Origin: Streptomyces chrestomyceticus JCM 4735
GTDB lineage: Bacteria > Actinomycetota > Actinomycetes > Streptomycetales > Streptomycetaceae
Length of the DNA stretch: 64,000 nucleotides
Assembly: GCF_003865135.1 (NCBI RefSeq)
Contig: NZ_BHZC01000001.1
Span: 7,750,001 to 7,814,000 of the forward strand
Reading direction: 5' to 3'
A program made the translations under genes and the position numbers. The notes under the pieces were generated by a model. It had not been told where the DNA came from, ran no database searches, and saw only the letters and a program-made list of their open reading frames with translations. Of this stretch, positions 43,507-58,619 are shown in pieces; within the stretch, counting starts at the first letter, position 1, and the number at the start of each line of letters is the position of its first letter.

Positions 43507-44535
43507 ATGAAGCGTCATCTCATCTCGGCCGCCGACCTCACCCGCGACGACGCCGTCCTGATCCTCGACACCGCCGAGGAGATGGCCCGGGTGGCGGACC
43601 GGCCGATCAAGAAGCTCCCCACCCTGCGCGGACGCACCGTCGTCAACCTCTTCTTCGAGGACTCCACGCGCACCCGCATCTCGTTCGAGGCGGCCGCCAA
43701 GCGGCTGTCGGCGGACGTCATCAACTTCTCCGCGAAGGGCTCGTCCGTCTCCAAGGGCGAGTCGCTGAAGGACACCGCGCTGACCCTGGAGGCGATGGGC
43801 GCGGACGCCGTCGTCATCCGGCACGGCGACTCCGGCGCCCCGCACCGCCTGGCCACCTCCGGCTGGATCGGCGGCTCGGTGGTCAACGCCGGCGACGGTA
43901 CGCACGAGCACCCCACCCAGGCGCTGCTGGACGCCTTCACCATGCGCCGGCACCTGACCGACGGCGCGGGCCAGGACCTGTCCGGCCGCCACATCACCAT
44001 CGTCGGCGACATCCTGCACAGCCGGGTCGCCCGCTCCAACGTCCACCTGCTGACCACCCTGGGCGCCGAGGTGACGCTGGTCGCGCCGCCCACGCTGGTG
44101 CCGGTCGGTGTCGAGCGGTGGCCGTGCGAGGTCAGCTACGACCTGGACGCGGTGCTGACCAAGTCGGACGCGGTGATGATGCTGCGCGTCCAGCGCGAGC
44201 GGATGAACGCCGCCTTCTTCCCCACCGAGCGGGAGTACGCCCGGCGCTACGGCCTGGACGGCGACCGGATGGGCCGGATGCCCGGCCACGCGATCGTGAT
44301 GCACCCCGGCCCGATGAACCGCGGCATGGAGATCACCGCCGAGGTCGCCGACTCGCCGCGCTGCACCGCCGTCGAGCAGGTGGCCAACGGTGTCAGCATC
44401 CGGATGGCCGTCCTGTACCTGCTGCTGGGCGGCAACGAGCCCGCCGTCACCACCACCGCCCACCCGTCGCCCGCCACCACCCCGGACGGAGGCGCTGCGC
44501 GCCGCCCCTCCACCCGCACCGAGGAGAGCAAGTAA
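43507..44535 (+). CDS. pyrB: Aspartate carbamoyltransferase, catalytic subunit
   Basis: A 342-aa ATCase, forming carbamoyl aspartate. It carries the carbamoyl-phosphate motif [15 protein letters not shown], the [11 protein letters not shown] signature, [12 protein letters not shown] and [12 protein letters not shown]. No pyrI regulatory chain is nearby. ATG 43507 follows ggagaaaacc. The C-terminus has a low-complexity Thr/Ala/Pro tail. Confidence 0.97.
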   Translation: MKRHLISAADLTRDDAVLILDTAEEMARVADRPIKKLPTLRGRTVVNLFFEDSTRTRISFEAAAKRLSADVINFSAKGSSVSKGESLKDTALTLEAMGADAVVIRHGDSGAPHRLATSGWIGGSVVNAGDGTHEHPTQALLDAFTMRRHLTDGAGQDLSGRHITIVGDILHSRVARSNVHLLTTLGAEVTLVAPPTLVPVGVERWPCEVSYDLDAVLTKSDAVMMLRVQRERMNAAFFPTEREYARRYGLDGDRMGRMPGHAIVMHPGPMNRGMEITAEVADSPRCTAVEQVANGVSIRMAVLYLLLGGNEPAVTTTAHPSPATTPDGGAARRPSTRTEESK

Positions 44536-44537
44536 TC

Positions 44538-45827
44538 ATGAGCAAGACCCTGATCCGCGGGGCGAAGATCCTGGGTGGCGAGCCGCAGGACGTCCTGATC
44601 ACCGATGGCGTGATCGCCGCCGTCGGCAACGAACTGGCCGGTACCGAGGACGCCACCGTCGTCGAGGCCGCGGGCCAGATCCTGCTGCCCGGCCTGGTGG
44701 ACCTGCACACCCACCTGCGCGAGCCGGGCCGTGAGGACTCCGAGACGGTCCTGACCGGCACCAAGGCCGCAGCCGTCGGCGGGTTCACCGCCGTGCACGC
44801 CATGGCCAACACCTTCCCCGTCGCCGACACCGCGGGCGTCGTCGAGCAGGTCTGGCGCCTGGGCAAGGAGTCCGGCTACTGCGACGTGCAGCCGGTCGGC
44901 GCGGTGACCGTGGGCCTGGAGGGCAAGAAGCTCGCCGAGCTGGGTGCCATGCACGACTCCGCCGCGGGCGTGCGGGTCTTCTCCGACGACGGCAAGTGCG
45001 TGGACGACGCGGTGATCATGCGCCGCGCGCTGGAGTACGTGAAGGCGTTCGACGGCGTGATCGCCCAGCACGCCCAGGAGCCCCGGCTGACCGAGGGCGC
45101 CCAGATGAACGAGGGCATCGTCTCCGCCGAGCTGGGCCTGGCCGGCTGGCCCGCGGTGGCCGAGGAGTCGATCATCGCGCGGGACGTGCTGCTCGCCGCG
45201 CACGTCGGTTCGCGGGTGCACATCTGCCACCTGTCCACCGCCGGGTCCGTCGAGATCGTCCGCTGGGCCAAGTCCAAGGGCTGGAACGTCACCGCCGAGG
45301 TCACCCCGCACCACCTGCTGCTGACCGACGAGCTGGTCCGCTCCTACAACCCCGTCTACAAGGTGAACCCGCCGCTGCGTACCGAGGCCGACGTGCTCGC
45401 GCTGCGCGAGGCGCTGGCCGACGGCACCATCGACTGCGTCGCCACCGACCACGCCCCGCACCCGCACGAGGACAAGGACTGCGAGTGGGGCGCGGCCGCC
45501 ATGGGCATGGTCGGCCTGGAGACGGCACTCTCCGTCGTCCAGCACACGATGGTCGACACCGGCCTGCTCGACTGGGCCGGCGTCGCCGACCGGATGTCCA
45601 GCCGCCCCGCCGAGATCGGCCGTCTCAAGGGCCACGGCCGCCCCGTCTCGCCTGGCGAGCCCGCCAACCTCACGCTGCTCGATCCGGCATACCGTGGACC
45701 CGTGGACCCCGCGGGCTTCGCCTCCCGCAGCCGCAACACGCCCTACGAGGGCCGTGAGCTGCCGGGTCGCGTGACCCACACCTTCCTGCGGGGCCGGGCA
45801 ACGGTCGTGGACGGGAAACTGGCGTGA
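44538..45827 (+). CDS. pyrC: Dihydroorotase
   Basis: A 429-aa class I zinc amidohydrolase that cyclises carbamoyl aspartate. Seen: [12 protein letters not shown] (metal HxH), a conserved histidine in [28 protein letters not shown] and [16 protein letters not shown] with the catalytic Asp. ATG 44538 starts two bases after pyrB. The stop overlaps the next gene. Confidence 0.97.
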   Translation: MSKTLIRGAKILGGEPQDVLITDGVIAAVGNELAGTEDATVVEAAGQILLPGLVDLHTHLREPGREDSETVLTGTKAAAVGGFTAVHAMANTFPVADTAGVVEQVWRLGKESGYCDVQPVGAVTVGLEGKKLAELGAMHDSAAGVRVFSDDGKCVDDAVIMRRALEYVKAFDGVIAQHAQEPRLTEGAQMNEGIVSAELGLAGWPAVAEESIIARDVLLAAHVGSRVHICHLSTAGSVEIVRWAKSKGWNVTAEVTPHHLLLTDELVRSYNPVYKVNPPLRTEADVLALREALADGTIDCVATDHAPHPHEDKDCEWGAAAMGMVGLETALSVVQHTMVDTGLLDWAGVADRMSSRPAEIGRLKGHGRPVSPGEPANLTLLDPAYRGPVDPAGFASRSRNTPYEGRELPGRVTHTFLRGRATVVDGKLA

Positions 45828-46405
45828 CATCTTCAATCATCCAACTGGCAGCCGAGCAGAAGTCCGCCGAGGTCACCGACTGGGCGGCCCGGATCGGCTG
45901 GGTCGTCGGACTGCTCCTGTTCGTCGCGCTCCTGTACTGGCTGATGCGCGAGGGTTGGAAGTGGCGCGGCACCCTCCAGGGCGACCTGCCCGAGCTGCCC
46001 ACGGCGCCCGAGGACGCCGGGGAGCCGCTGCTGACGATGACCGGCCGCTACCACGGGTCGACGACCGCCGGACAGTGGCTGGACCGCGTCGTCGCACGCG
46101 GCCTGGGCACCCGCAGCCGCGCCGAGCTGACCCTGACGGACGCCGGCCTGGACGTCGTACGGCCCGGTGCGCAGGACTTCTTCGTCCCGGCCGCCGCGCT
46201 GCGCGGCGCCCGCCTGGACAAGGGCATCGCCGGCAAGGTCCTGCCCGAGGGCGGCCTGCTGGTGATCACCTGGGCGCACGGCGACAAGGAACTCGACTCC
46301 GGCTTCCGGTCCGACCGGGCCGCCGAGCACACCGCATGGGTCACCGCTCTGACCGAGCTGACCGGCAAGAACAGCAAGACCACCGAAACGGAAGGCGCAC
46401 GATGA
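45824..46405 (+). CDS. Membrane-anchored PH-like domain protein inside the pyr operon
   Basis: A 193-aa protein with one TM (about residues 23-42, [20 protein letters not shown]), a short linker and a domain of beta-strand pattern ([61 protein letters not shown], then a terminal helix) that looks PH-like. The role is unknown. It overlaps pyrC by four bases and carA by four bases, so it is translated as part of the pyrimidine operon. S. coelicolor has a protein at the same place, as I recall. Confidence 0.8.
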   Translation: MTSSIIQLAAEQKSAEVTDWAARIGWVVGLLLFVALLYWLMREGWKWRGTLQGDLPELPTAPEDAGEPLLTMTGRYHGSTTAGQWLDRVVARGLGTRSRAELTLTDAGLDVVRPGAQDFFVPAAALRGARLDKGIAGKVLPEGGLLVITWAHGDKELDSGFRSDRAAEHTAWVTALTELTGKNSKTTETEGAR

Positions 46406-47575
46406 CGACCTCCAACCAGGGGAACGCCTCGCAGAGGAGGGCGGCGTCTCCCGCCATACTCGTCCTGGAGGACGGCCGCAGCTTCCGCGGCCGCGCCTAC
46501 GGGGCCGTGGGGGAGACCTTCGGCGAGGCGGTGTTCTCCACCGGCATGACCGGCTACCAGGAGACCCTGACCGACCCCTCGTACCACCGCCAGGTCGTCG
46601 TCATGACCGCCCCGCACATCGGCAACACGGGCGTCAACGACGAGGACCCGGAGTCCGCCCGCATCTGGGTGTCCGGCTTCGTCGTACGCGACCCCGCCCG
46701 CACCCCGTCCAACTGGCGCTCGGCCCGCACCCTCGACGACGAGCTGGCCGCCCAGGGCGTCGTCGGCATCAGCGGCATCGACACCCGCGCCCTCACCCGC
46801 CACCTGCGCGAACGCGGCGCGATGCGGGTCGGCATCTTCTCGGGCCCGGCGCTCGACGGCCCGGCCGGCTCCGGCCTCGCCGACGAGGCGGCGCTGCTGG
46901 CCAAGGTGCAGTCGGCCCCGCAGATGAAGGGCGCCGACCTGTCCGCCGAGGTGGCCACCAAGGAGGCGTACGTCGTGCCCGCGCAGGGCACCAAGCGCTT
47001 CACCGTCGCCGCGGTCGACCTGGGCATCAAGGGCATGACCCCGTACCGCATGGCCGAGCGCGGCATCGAGGTGCACGTGCTGCCCGCCACGGCGAGCGCC
47101 GAGGACGTGTACGCCGTCAACCCCGACGGTGTGTTCTTCTCCAACGGCCCGGGCGACCCGGCCACCGCCGACCACCCGGTCTCCGTCATGCAGGCGGTCC
47201 TGGAGCGCGGCACGCCGCTGTTCGGCATCTGCTTCGGCAACCAGATCCTCGGGCGCGCGCTGGGCTTCGGCACGTACAAGCTGAAGTACGGGCACCGCGG
47301 CATCAACCAGCCGGTGCAGGACCGTACGACCGGCAAGGTCGAGGTCACCGCGCACAACCACGGCTTCGCCGTCGACGCGCCGCTCGACAAGGTCTCCGAG
47401 ACCCCCTACGGGCGCGCCGAGGTCTCCCACGTCTGCCTGAACGACAACGTGGTGGAGGGGCTCCAGCTCCTCGACCGGCCGGCCTTCAGCGTCCAGTACC
47501 ACCCCGAGGCCGCCGCGGGCCCGCACGACGCGGCCTACCTGTTCGACCGCTTCGTCCAGCTCATGGAGGGCCAGC

Positions 47576-47583
<8 letters not shown>
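46402..47583 (+). CDS. carA: Carbamoyl-phosphate synthase, small (glutaminase) subunit
   Basis: A 393-aa subunit that hydrolyses glutamine and feeds ammonia to CarB. The N-terminal domain shows [17 protein letters not shown]; the class I glutaminase domain shows [11 protein letters not shown], the nucleophile region [17 protein letters not shown], and [13 protein letters not shown] (H and E). ATG 46402 overlaps the previous gene. carB starts eight bases before its end. Confidence 0.98.
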
Positions 47584-50887
<3,304 letters not shown>

Positions 50888-50895
50888 GGCCACCG

Positions 50896-50924
50896 GAGGG
50901 GGACACCACCGCGGTGTCCCCCTC
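50896..50924 (+). terminator. Hairpin between carB and pyrD
   Basis: A perfect 12-bp stem gagggggacacc / ggtgtccccctc with a five-base loop, followed by ttc. Its position inside the pyr operon suggests partial termination or an mRNA-stabilising end before pyrD, and argues for a pyrD start further down. Confidence 0.75.
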
Positions 50925-50978
50925 TTCATGAGCCCCGTCTCCTTCGTCCCCTCGACCCGCGGAAGGCCCCGCCCGCTC

Positions 50979-52087
<1,109 letters not shown>

Positions 52088-52091
<4 letters not shown>

Positions 52092-52966
52092 GCCCCGTAC
52101 CCTTCGGCGCCCGCCTGTGGGCCGCCATGGACGCCCGTGGCCCGCTGTGCGTCGGCATCGACCCGCACGCCTCGCTGCTGGCCGACTGGGGCCTGAGCGA
52201 CGACGTGGCGGGCCTGGAGGCCTTCTCGCGGACCGTCGTCGAGGCGCTGGCCGACCGTGTCGCCGTCCTCAAGCCGCAGTCCGCCTTCTTCGAGCGGTTC
52301 GGCTCGCGCGGCATCGCCGTCCTGGAGGAGACCGTCGCGGCGGCCCGGCAGGCCGGTGCCCTCGTGCTGATGGACGCCAAGCGCGGCGACATCGGTTCCA
52401 CCATGGCCGCGTATGCCGCCACCTACCTGGATCCGGCCTCCCCGCTGTTCTCCGACGCGGTCACGGTCAGCCCGTACCTGGGCTTCGGGTCGCTCGCCCC
52501 GGCCGTCGACCTGGCCCGGGAGAACGGCTGCGGCCTGTTCGCCCTCGCCCTGACCTCGAACCCCGAGGGCCAGGAGGTCCAGCACGCCGTACGGGCCGAC
52601 GGACGCACCGTCGCCGCGACCGTGCTGGGCCACTTGAAGGCGGCGAACGCGGACGAGGCCGCCCGCGGGGAGCTGGGCTCGTACGGAGCCGTCGTCGGCG
52701 CCACGCTCGGCGACCTGTCCTCGTACGACCTGGCGACCGGCGGGCCGCTGCTCGCGCCCGGCATCGGTGCGCAGGGTGCGACCCCCGCTGACCTTCCGCG
52801 GGTCTTCGGGGACGCGGTCCGCAACGTCGTGCCGAGCGTCAGCCGGGGGGTGCTGCGGCACGGTCCGGACGTCGCGGCACTCCGCGCGGCCGCCCTCGGA
52901 TGCGCCGACGAGGTGCGTGCCGCGGTCGACGAGGTGCGTACACCGGTCGAACGACAGGGACTTTAG
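52088..52966 (+). CDS. pyrF: Orotidine 5'-phosphate decarboxylase
   Basis: A 292-aa OMP decarboxylase, the final UMP-forming step. It has the [11 protein letters not shown] start and the catalytic motif [15 protein letters not shown] with the Asp-Lys-Asp network, as in the longer actinobacterial (type 2) form. GTG 52088 overlaps pyrD by four bases. End of the operon. Confidence 0.96.
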
Positions 52967-53082
52967 TCCCGATATGTCCCGGTCAGCAGAGTCTGACCAG
53001 GACTTTTCGTCTGTTCTCGCTGACTCCGAGCGCCTTGGCCGCTAGTCTCCGACGAGAGCAGTGCACGTAAGCGCGTTGCTCG

Positions 53083-53111
53083 TTGCTCCGCAGATGCGGG
53101 GCGACTAGGTT
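53083..53111 (+). promoter_or_regulatory. Candidate promoter of mihF
   Basis: A -35-like TTGCTC (53083-53088) and -10-like TAGGTT (53106-53111) separated by 17 bp, about 48 bp before the mihF start. Fits the vegetative (HrdB) pattern, seen by eye only. Confidence 0.45.
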
Positions 53112-53158
53112 CCACACCGGTCCTTATCCGACAGTTCGACATCCGAGGTGACGTAGGC

Positions 53159-53482
53159 GTGGCTCTTCCGCCCCTTACCCCTGAACAGCGCGCAGCCGCG
53201 CTCGAGAAGGCCGCCGCGGCTCGCCGGGAGCGCGCCGAGGTCAAGAATCGGCTCAAAAACTCCGGCGCTTCCCTTCATGACGTCATCAAGCAGGGCCAGG
53301 AGAACGACGTCATCGGCAAGATGAAGGTCTCCGCCCTCCTGGAGTCCATGCCCGGCGTGGGCAAGGTCCGCGCCAAGCAGATCATGGAGCGGCTCGGCAT
53401 TTCCGAGAGCCGCCGGGTCCGCGGTCTGGGCACCAACCAGATCGCTGCCCTGGAGCGAGAGTTCGGCAGCAAGGCCGGCTGA
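53159..53482 (+). CDS. mihF: Integration host factor, actinobacterial type
   Basis: A 107-aa nucleoid-associated protein (sIHF/mIHF). Not related to E. coli IHF; it has a long N-terminal helix ([24 protein letters not shown]) and a helix-two-turn-helix ([26 protein letters not shown]) that binds DNA and affects supercoiling and development in Streptomyces. GTG 53159. The gene lies between pyrF and gmk, as is typical. Confidence 0.96.
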   Translation: MALPPLTPEQRAAALEKAAAARRERAEVKNRLKNSGASLHDVIKQGQENDVIGKMKVSALLESMPGVGKVRAKQIMERLGISESRRVRGLGTNQIAALEREFGSKAG

Positions 53483-53520
53483 GTTTTCTGGCACCGCCGG
53501 GGAACTGGAATAATCGCCGC

Positions 53521-54114
53521 ATGGCTGCAACACCCCGGGGCTCATCCCCCGCATCCCCGGACTCCCGTCCGCGGCTGACCGTGCTCTCCGGCCCCTCCGG
53601 GGTCGGGAAGAGCACGGTCGTCGCCCATATGCGCAAGGTCCACCCCGAGGTCTGGCTCTCGGTGTCGGCCACCACCCGCAAGCCGCGCCCCGGGGAGCGG
53701 CACGGCGTCCAGTACTTCTTCGTGGACGACGAGGAATTCGACAAGCTCGTCGCCAACGGCGAACTGCTGGAGTGGGCCGAATTCGCGGGCAACCGCTACG
53801 GCACGCCGCGCAAGGCCGTCCAGGACCGTCTGGAGGCCGGCGAGCCCGTCCTGCTGGAGATCGACCTCCAGGGCGCGCGGCAGGTCCGCGAGTCCATGAC
53901 GGAGGCCCAGCTCGTCTTCCTGGCCCCGCCGAGCTGGGAGGAACTGGTCCGCCGGCTCACCGGCCGGGGTACGGAGGCGCCCGAGGTCATCGAGCGCCGC
54001 CTGACGGCCGCCAAGGTCGAGCTCGCCGCCGAGACCGAGTTCGACGTCACCCTGGTCAACACCTCCGTCGAGGACGTCAGCCGTGAGCTGCTAGCCTTGA
54101 TGAAGGTTCTTTGA
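53521..54114 (+). CDS. gmk: Guanylate kinase
   Basis: A 197-aa kinase converting GMP to GDP. Seen: P-loop [16 protein letters not shown]-binding [35 protein letters not shown] and the lid with EERRL-like region ([16 protein letters not shown]). ATG 53521. rpoZ follows after 39 bp. Confidence 0.97.
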   Translation: MAATPRGSSPASPDSRPRLTVLSGPSGVGKSTVVAHMRKVHPEVWLSVSATTRKPRPGERHGVQYFFVDDEEFDKLVANGELLEWAEFAGNRYGTPRKAVQDRLEAGEPVLLEIDLQGARQVRESMTEAQLVFLAPPSWEELVRRLTGRGTEAPEVIERRLTAAKVELAAETEFDVTLVNTSVEDVSRELLALMKVL

Positions 54115-54153
54115 TCTTTACACCGATTCACACCCCCCTTCGGAAGGCAGAGA

Positions 54154-54426
54154 GTGTCCTCTTCCATCACCGCGCCCGAGGGCATCATCAACCCGCCGAT
54201 TGATGAGCTGCTTGAGGCCACCGACTCGAAGTACAGCCTCGTGATCTACGCCGCCAAGCGCGCGCGTCAGATCAACGCGTACTACTCGCAGCTCGGTGAG
54301 GGTCTGCTGGAGTACGTCGGCCCGCTGGTCGACACCCACGTGCACGAGAAGCCCCTGTCCATCGCCCTCCGTGAGATCAACGCGGGCCTGCTGACCTCCG
54401 AGGCCGTCGAGGGCCCGGCTCAGTGA
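54154..54426 (+). CDS. rpoZ: RNA polymerase omega subunit
   Basis: A 90-aa omega subunit that stabilises beta prime. Characteristic text: [20 protein letters not shown] and [23 protein letters not shown] 54154 follows cggaaggcagag. The gmk-rpoZ-coaBC order is conserved. Confidence 0.96.
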   Translation: MSSSITAPEGIINPPIDELLEATDSKYSLVIYAAKRARQINAYYSQLGEGLLEYVGPLVDTHVHEKPLSIALREINAGLLTSEAVEGPAQ

Positions 54427-54480
54427 GCAGTGCGGCGTCGAGCGGTACGGCGTCCTGAGGATTCCGCCCCGATGCCTTCA

Positions 54481-54515
54481 CCAAGGGCCCGGCAGCGCCG
54501 CTGCCGGGCCCTTGG
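54481..54515 (+). terminator. Terminator after rpoZ
   Basis: A perfect 16-bp stem ccaagggcccggcagc / gctgccgggcccttgg with a three-base loop. It separates rpoZ from coaBC. Confidence 0.88.
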
Positions 54516-54589
54516 TGTGTCATGGGACAGATGACCAACCGGGTCCGCACCCCGCGGGGACGGAACCCACGGCATGGGGAGAGAGTGCG

Positions 54590-55873
54590 ATGGACAAGCC
54601 GACACAGCCGGCCACCGAGCCTTTGCGGGGAACCGGCGCGGCGGGCGGGAGCGGCCCGGACCGCCGCCCGAAGGTCGTCCTCGGAGTCAGCGGCGGCATC
54701 GCCGCGTACAAGGCGTGCGAGCTGCTGCGGCGGCTCACCGAGTCCGGGCACGACGTCCGGGTCGTGCCGACGGCGGCGTCGCTGCACTTCGTCGGCGAGG
54801 CCACCTGGGCCGCCCTCTCCGGCAACCCGGCCTCCACCGAGGTCTGGGAGTCGGTCCACGAGGTCCCGCACGTCCGCATCGGCCAGTCCGCCGACCTGGT
54901 CGTGGTGGCCCCGTGTACGGCCGACATGCTGGCCAAGGCCGCCCACGGCCTGGCGGACGACCTGCTCACCAACACCCTCCTCACCGCGCGCTGTCCGGTG
55001 ATCTTCGTCCCGGCGATGCACACCGAGATGTGGGAGCACCCGGCCACCCAGGAGAACGTCGCCACGCTGCGCCGCCGCGGCGCCGTCGTCATCGAACCCG
55101 CCGTCGGCCGCCTGACCGGCGTCGACACCGGAAAGGGCCGCTTCCCCGACCCCGCCGAGATCTTCGAGACCTGCCGCCGGGTGCTGGCCCGCGGCCCGCA
55201 GGGGCTGGGGCGCGACCTCGCCGGCCGGCACGTCGTGATCAGCGCGGGCGGCACCCGCGAGCCCTTGGACCCGGTCCGCTTCCTGGGCAACCGTTCCTCC
55301 GGCAAGCAGGGGTACGCGCTCGCCCGCACCGCCGTGGCCCGCGGCGCCCGCGTCACCCTCGTCGCCGGCAACAGCGAGCTGCCCGACCCGGCCGGGGTCG
55401 ACGTCGTGCACATCGGTACGGCCGTCCAGTTGCGCGAGGCCGTGCTGAAGGCCGCCGCGGACGCCGACGCGGTGGTCATGGCGGCAGCCGTGGCCGACTT
55501 CCGTCCCGCCGCGTACGCCACCGGCAAGATCAAGAAGAAGGACGGCCAGGAGCCCGAGCCGGTGGCCCTGGTCCGTAATCCGGACATCCTCGCCGAGATC
55601 TCCGCGGACCGCCCCCGCCCCGGCCAGGTGATCGTCGGGTTCGCCGCCGAGACCGACGACGTCCTCGCCAACGGCCGCGCCAAACTCACCCGAAAGGGGT
55701 GCGACCTGCTGGTCGTCAACGAGGTCGGCGACCACAAGGCGTTCGGGTCGGCCGCGAACGAGGCGGTGATCCTGGCCGCCGACGGCGCCGAGACCCCCGT
55801 ACCGTACGGCCCGAAGGAAGCCCTCTCGGACCGGATCTGGGACCTCGTGGTCCCCCGCCTGACCGCCCCGTAG
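54590..55873 (+). CDS. coaBC: Bifunctional phosphopantothenoylcysteine decarboxylase / phosphopantothenate-cysteine ligase
   Basis: A 427-aa fused enzyme for coenzyme A synthesis. The N-terminal CoaC flavodoxin-like part shows LGVSGGIAAYKACELLRRL, the active-site His region and PAMHTEMWEHPATQEN; the C-terminal CoaB part shows HVVISAGGTREPLDPVRFLGN, SSGKQGYALA and AAAVADFRP. ATG 54590 is used, since the longer reading from 54512 crosses the terminator. About 22 variable residues precede the domain. Confidence 0.95.
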   Translation: MDKPTQPATEPLRGTGAAGGSGPDRRPKVVLGVSGGIAAYKACELLRRLTESGHDVRVVPTAASLHFVGEATWAALSGNPASTEVWESVHEVPHVRIGQSADLVVVAPCTADMLAKAAHGLADDLLTNTLLTARCPVIFVPAMHTEMWEHPATQENVATLRRRGAVVIEPAVGRLTGVDTGKGRFPDPAEIFETCRRVLARGPQGLGRDLAGRHVVISAGGTREPLDPVRFLGNRSSGKQGYALARTAVARGARVTLVAGNSELPDPAGVDVVHIGTAVQLREAVLKAAADADAVVMAAAVADFRPAAYATGKIKKKDGQEPEPVALVRNPDILAEISADRPRPGQVIVGFAAETDDVLANGRAKLTRKGCDLLVVNEVGDHKAFGSAANEAVILAADGAETPVPYGPKEALSDRIWDLVVPRLTAP

Positions 55874-55921
55874 CCCCCTCCCACCCCGCTCACCACATGA
55901 TCGGAAGCCGACCCCGGGCCC

Positions 55922-55954
55922 TTTGCCGGAACGAGATCTTCCCCTCTCCGGCAA
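55922..55954 (+). other. Hairpin in the metK leader
   Basis: An 8-bp perfect stem ttgccgga / tccggcaa with a loop of about 16 bases, in the 231-bp gap upstream of metK. The role is unknown; it does not match a known SAM riboswitch by eye. Confidence 0.4.
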
Positions 55955-56104
55955 GGTGTCCCAGGTCACGGTGGGTCCAGAAATCGAGACTACGTGCCCG
56001 AACGCGGCTCATGACCGATAAACTGGCCCCGGATCGCGCCGAGCGCAGCTCTCGGCCTTTCCGCCAATGATCAGCCAGCAGCCGCTGCAACCCCAGGGAG
56101 CGAT

Positions 56105-57313
<1,209 letters not shown>

Positions 57314-57328
57314 TCCTGCGTTGCGCTT

Positions 57329-57376
57329 GAAGGCCCCGGCCCCGGCCCGCTTCGGCGGGCCGGGGCCGGGGCCTTC
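57329..57376 (+). terminator. 22-bp stem with UUCG tetraloop after metK
   Basis: A perfect 22-bp GC-rich inverted repeat closed by a ttcg tetraloop, 15 bp beyond the metK stop. It also lies 49 bp from the end of the convergent minus-strand operon and could act in both directions. Confidence 0.92.
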
Positions 57377-57424
57377 GCGTGCACGACGCGCGAGCGCGTC
57401 CACCTCACCTCCACTCCGGGGGCG

Positions 57425-58600
57425 TCACCCGTCCTCGGACGTCCCGTAACCGGCTCCGCCTGCTTCGCCCGGCGCCTCCTCGACGGAGTCTTCGGCGCAT
57501 TCGTCTCCTGCGGTCCCGGGGGAGTCGAACCGCCGGCGGATGGCCGACGCCGCTTCCTCGCACCCCTCGGCGGCCAGGCAGTCCGCGATCCGACGGGCGA
57601 ACAGAGCCCTTACGTACTCGTCACGGGCCAGCCCTGCGTCATCCATGAACGACCCCAGCACCGTGGGGACGTCCGGCTCCTCCGGTCCCCGCTCACCGTC
57701 CCGGAACGGCTGCCTGTCCGGGGCGGTGAACGACGAGAAGTACGCGCCGTGCGGTGCGGTGCTGCCGTTCACCGACTCTCCGTTCACCGGCTCTCCGGGC
57801 GCGTCGGGGCGCGCGACCAGGTGCCGGAACAGCTCCGGCACCTCCTGGTTGTTGGCGGCAGAGGACAGCTGCGCCAACGGACCTATGAGGTCCACGGTCT
57901 TCTCGATCCGGTCGTCGTGCTTGGCCATCCACCAGACCACGGCACTGCCGGTGTCTTTCAGCACCTCGTTGCCCAGATACGTGCGCTTGCTGCGTTCGTA
58001 GTTGCGTTCGTGCTCCCAGACGTCCTCGTCCTTACGGACCGTCGAGAGCTTGGTGAGACGTTCGCGGTCCGCGTCGGACAGCTGGAGCGTGACGTTCTCG
58101 GCCATGGCCTCGACCCGGTCCGTCACGTCGGGCTCCATGGTGCCCAGCGCCCCGTCGAGCTGGTGTTGGGCCAACGTGCTGTGGTGCGGATTCTGCCGCG
58201 CGGTGACGGCCCGCGCCCGGGCGAGGACGGCGTCGACCGCCAGCCCGCCCGCGTTCACGCGAGGGGCGTCCACCGTGGCGTTCAGCGGGCGCCAGCGGAT
58301 CGTGGCGGAGAACAGGAAGTCGTAGTCCGGCACGGAGCTGGGGAGCGCCACCCCCGCCACCGTGCGTTCCCAGCGTTCGACCGGCGGGACCGGTAGGTCC
58401 GGGTGGGCGGGGTACTCCCACGTACCGGGTGCCGGACGCCGGGAATCGAGCCAGAAGGCCAAAGCCGAGCTGAAGATCAGCACGGCTGCCGCCGTCGGCC
58501 AGGCCCAGACGGGCCACTGCAGGCTCAGACCGGCGATGACCAGGAGCAAAGCACAGATAACGGTGATGAATACCGTGGCGGTTTTCTGGCCAGAACTCAT
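57425..58600 (-). CDS. Two-TM membrane protein of the TIR operon, unknown function
   Basis: A 391-aa protein. Two TM segments lie at about residues 8-26 and 30-50, separated by a very short turn, so the rest is probably on one side of the membrane. The soluble part has a beta-type section (VERWERTVAGVALPSSVPDYD, FSATIRWRPLNATVDAPRVN), then a helical section (LTKLSTVRKDEDVWEHERNY and onward) and an acidic C-terminus. I do not recognise a family; the beta-then-helical layout is loosely SPFH-like. ATG 58600 follows ggagatc. It is last in the operon, 19 bp after the ATPase gene. Confidence 0.75.
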   Translation of the reverse strand: MSSGQKTATVFITVICALLLVIAGLSLQWPVWAWPTAAAVLIFSSALAFWLDSRRPAPGTWEYPAHPDLPVPPVERWERTVAGVALPSSVPDYDFLFSATIRWRPLNATVDAPRVNAGGLAVDAVLARARAVTARQNPHHSTLAQHQLDGALGTMEPDVTDRVEAMAENVTLQLSDADRERLTKLSTVRKDEDVWEHERNYERSKRTYLGNEVLKDTGSAVVWWMAKHDDRIEKTVDLIGPLAQLSSAANNQEVPELFRHLVARPDAPGEPVNGESVNGSTAPHGAYFSSFTAPDRQPFRDGERGPEEPDVPTVLGSFMDDAGLARDEYVRALFARRIADCLAAEGCEEAASAIRRRFDSPGTAGDECAEDSVEEAPGEAGGAGYGTSEDG

Positions 58601-58619
58601 GACGATCTCCGGGAGCGGG

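Noticed and set aside
55874..56104. SAM riboswitch upstream of metK
   Set aside because: Some bases such as gataaactggcccc recall SAM-type consensus pieces, but I could not build the paired elements; only an unassigned hairpin is reported.
57377..57424. Attachment site of an integrated element at the metK end of the TIR operon
   Set aside because: No integrase, tRNA gene or direct repeat was found at either edge (57377-57424 or 62718-62918), so the operon is described without claiming an att site.
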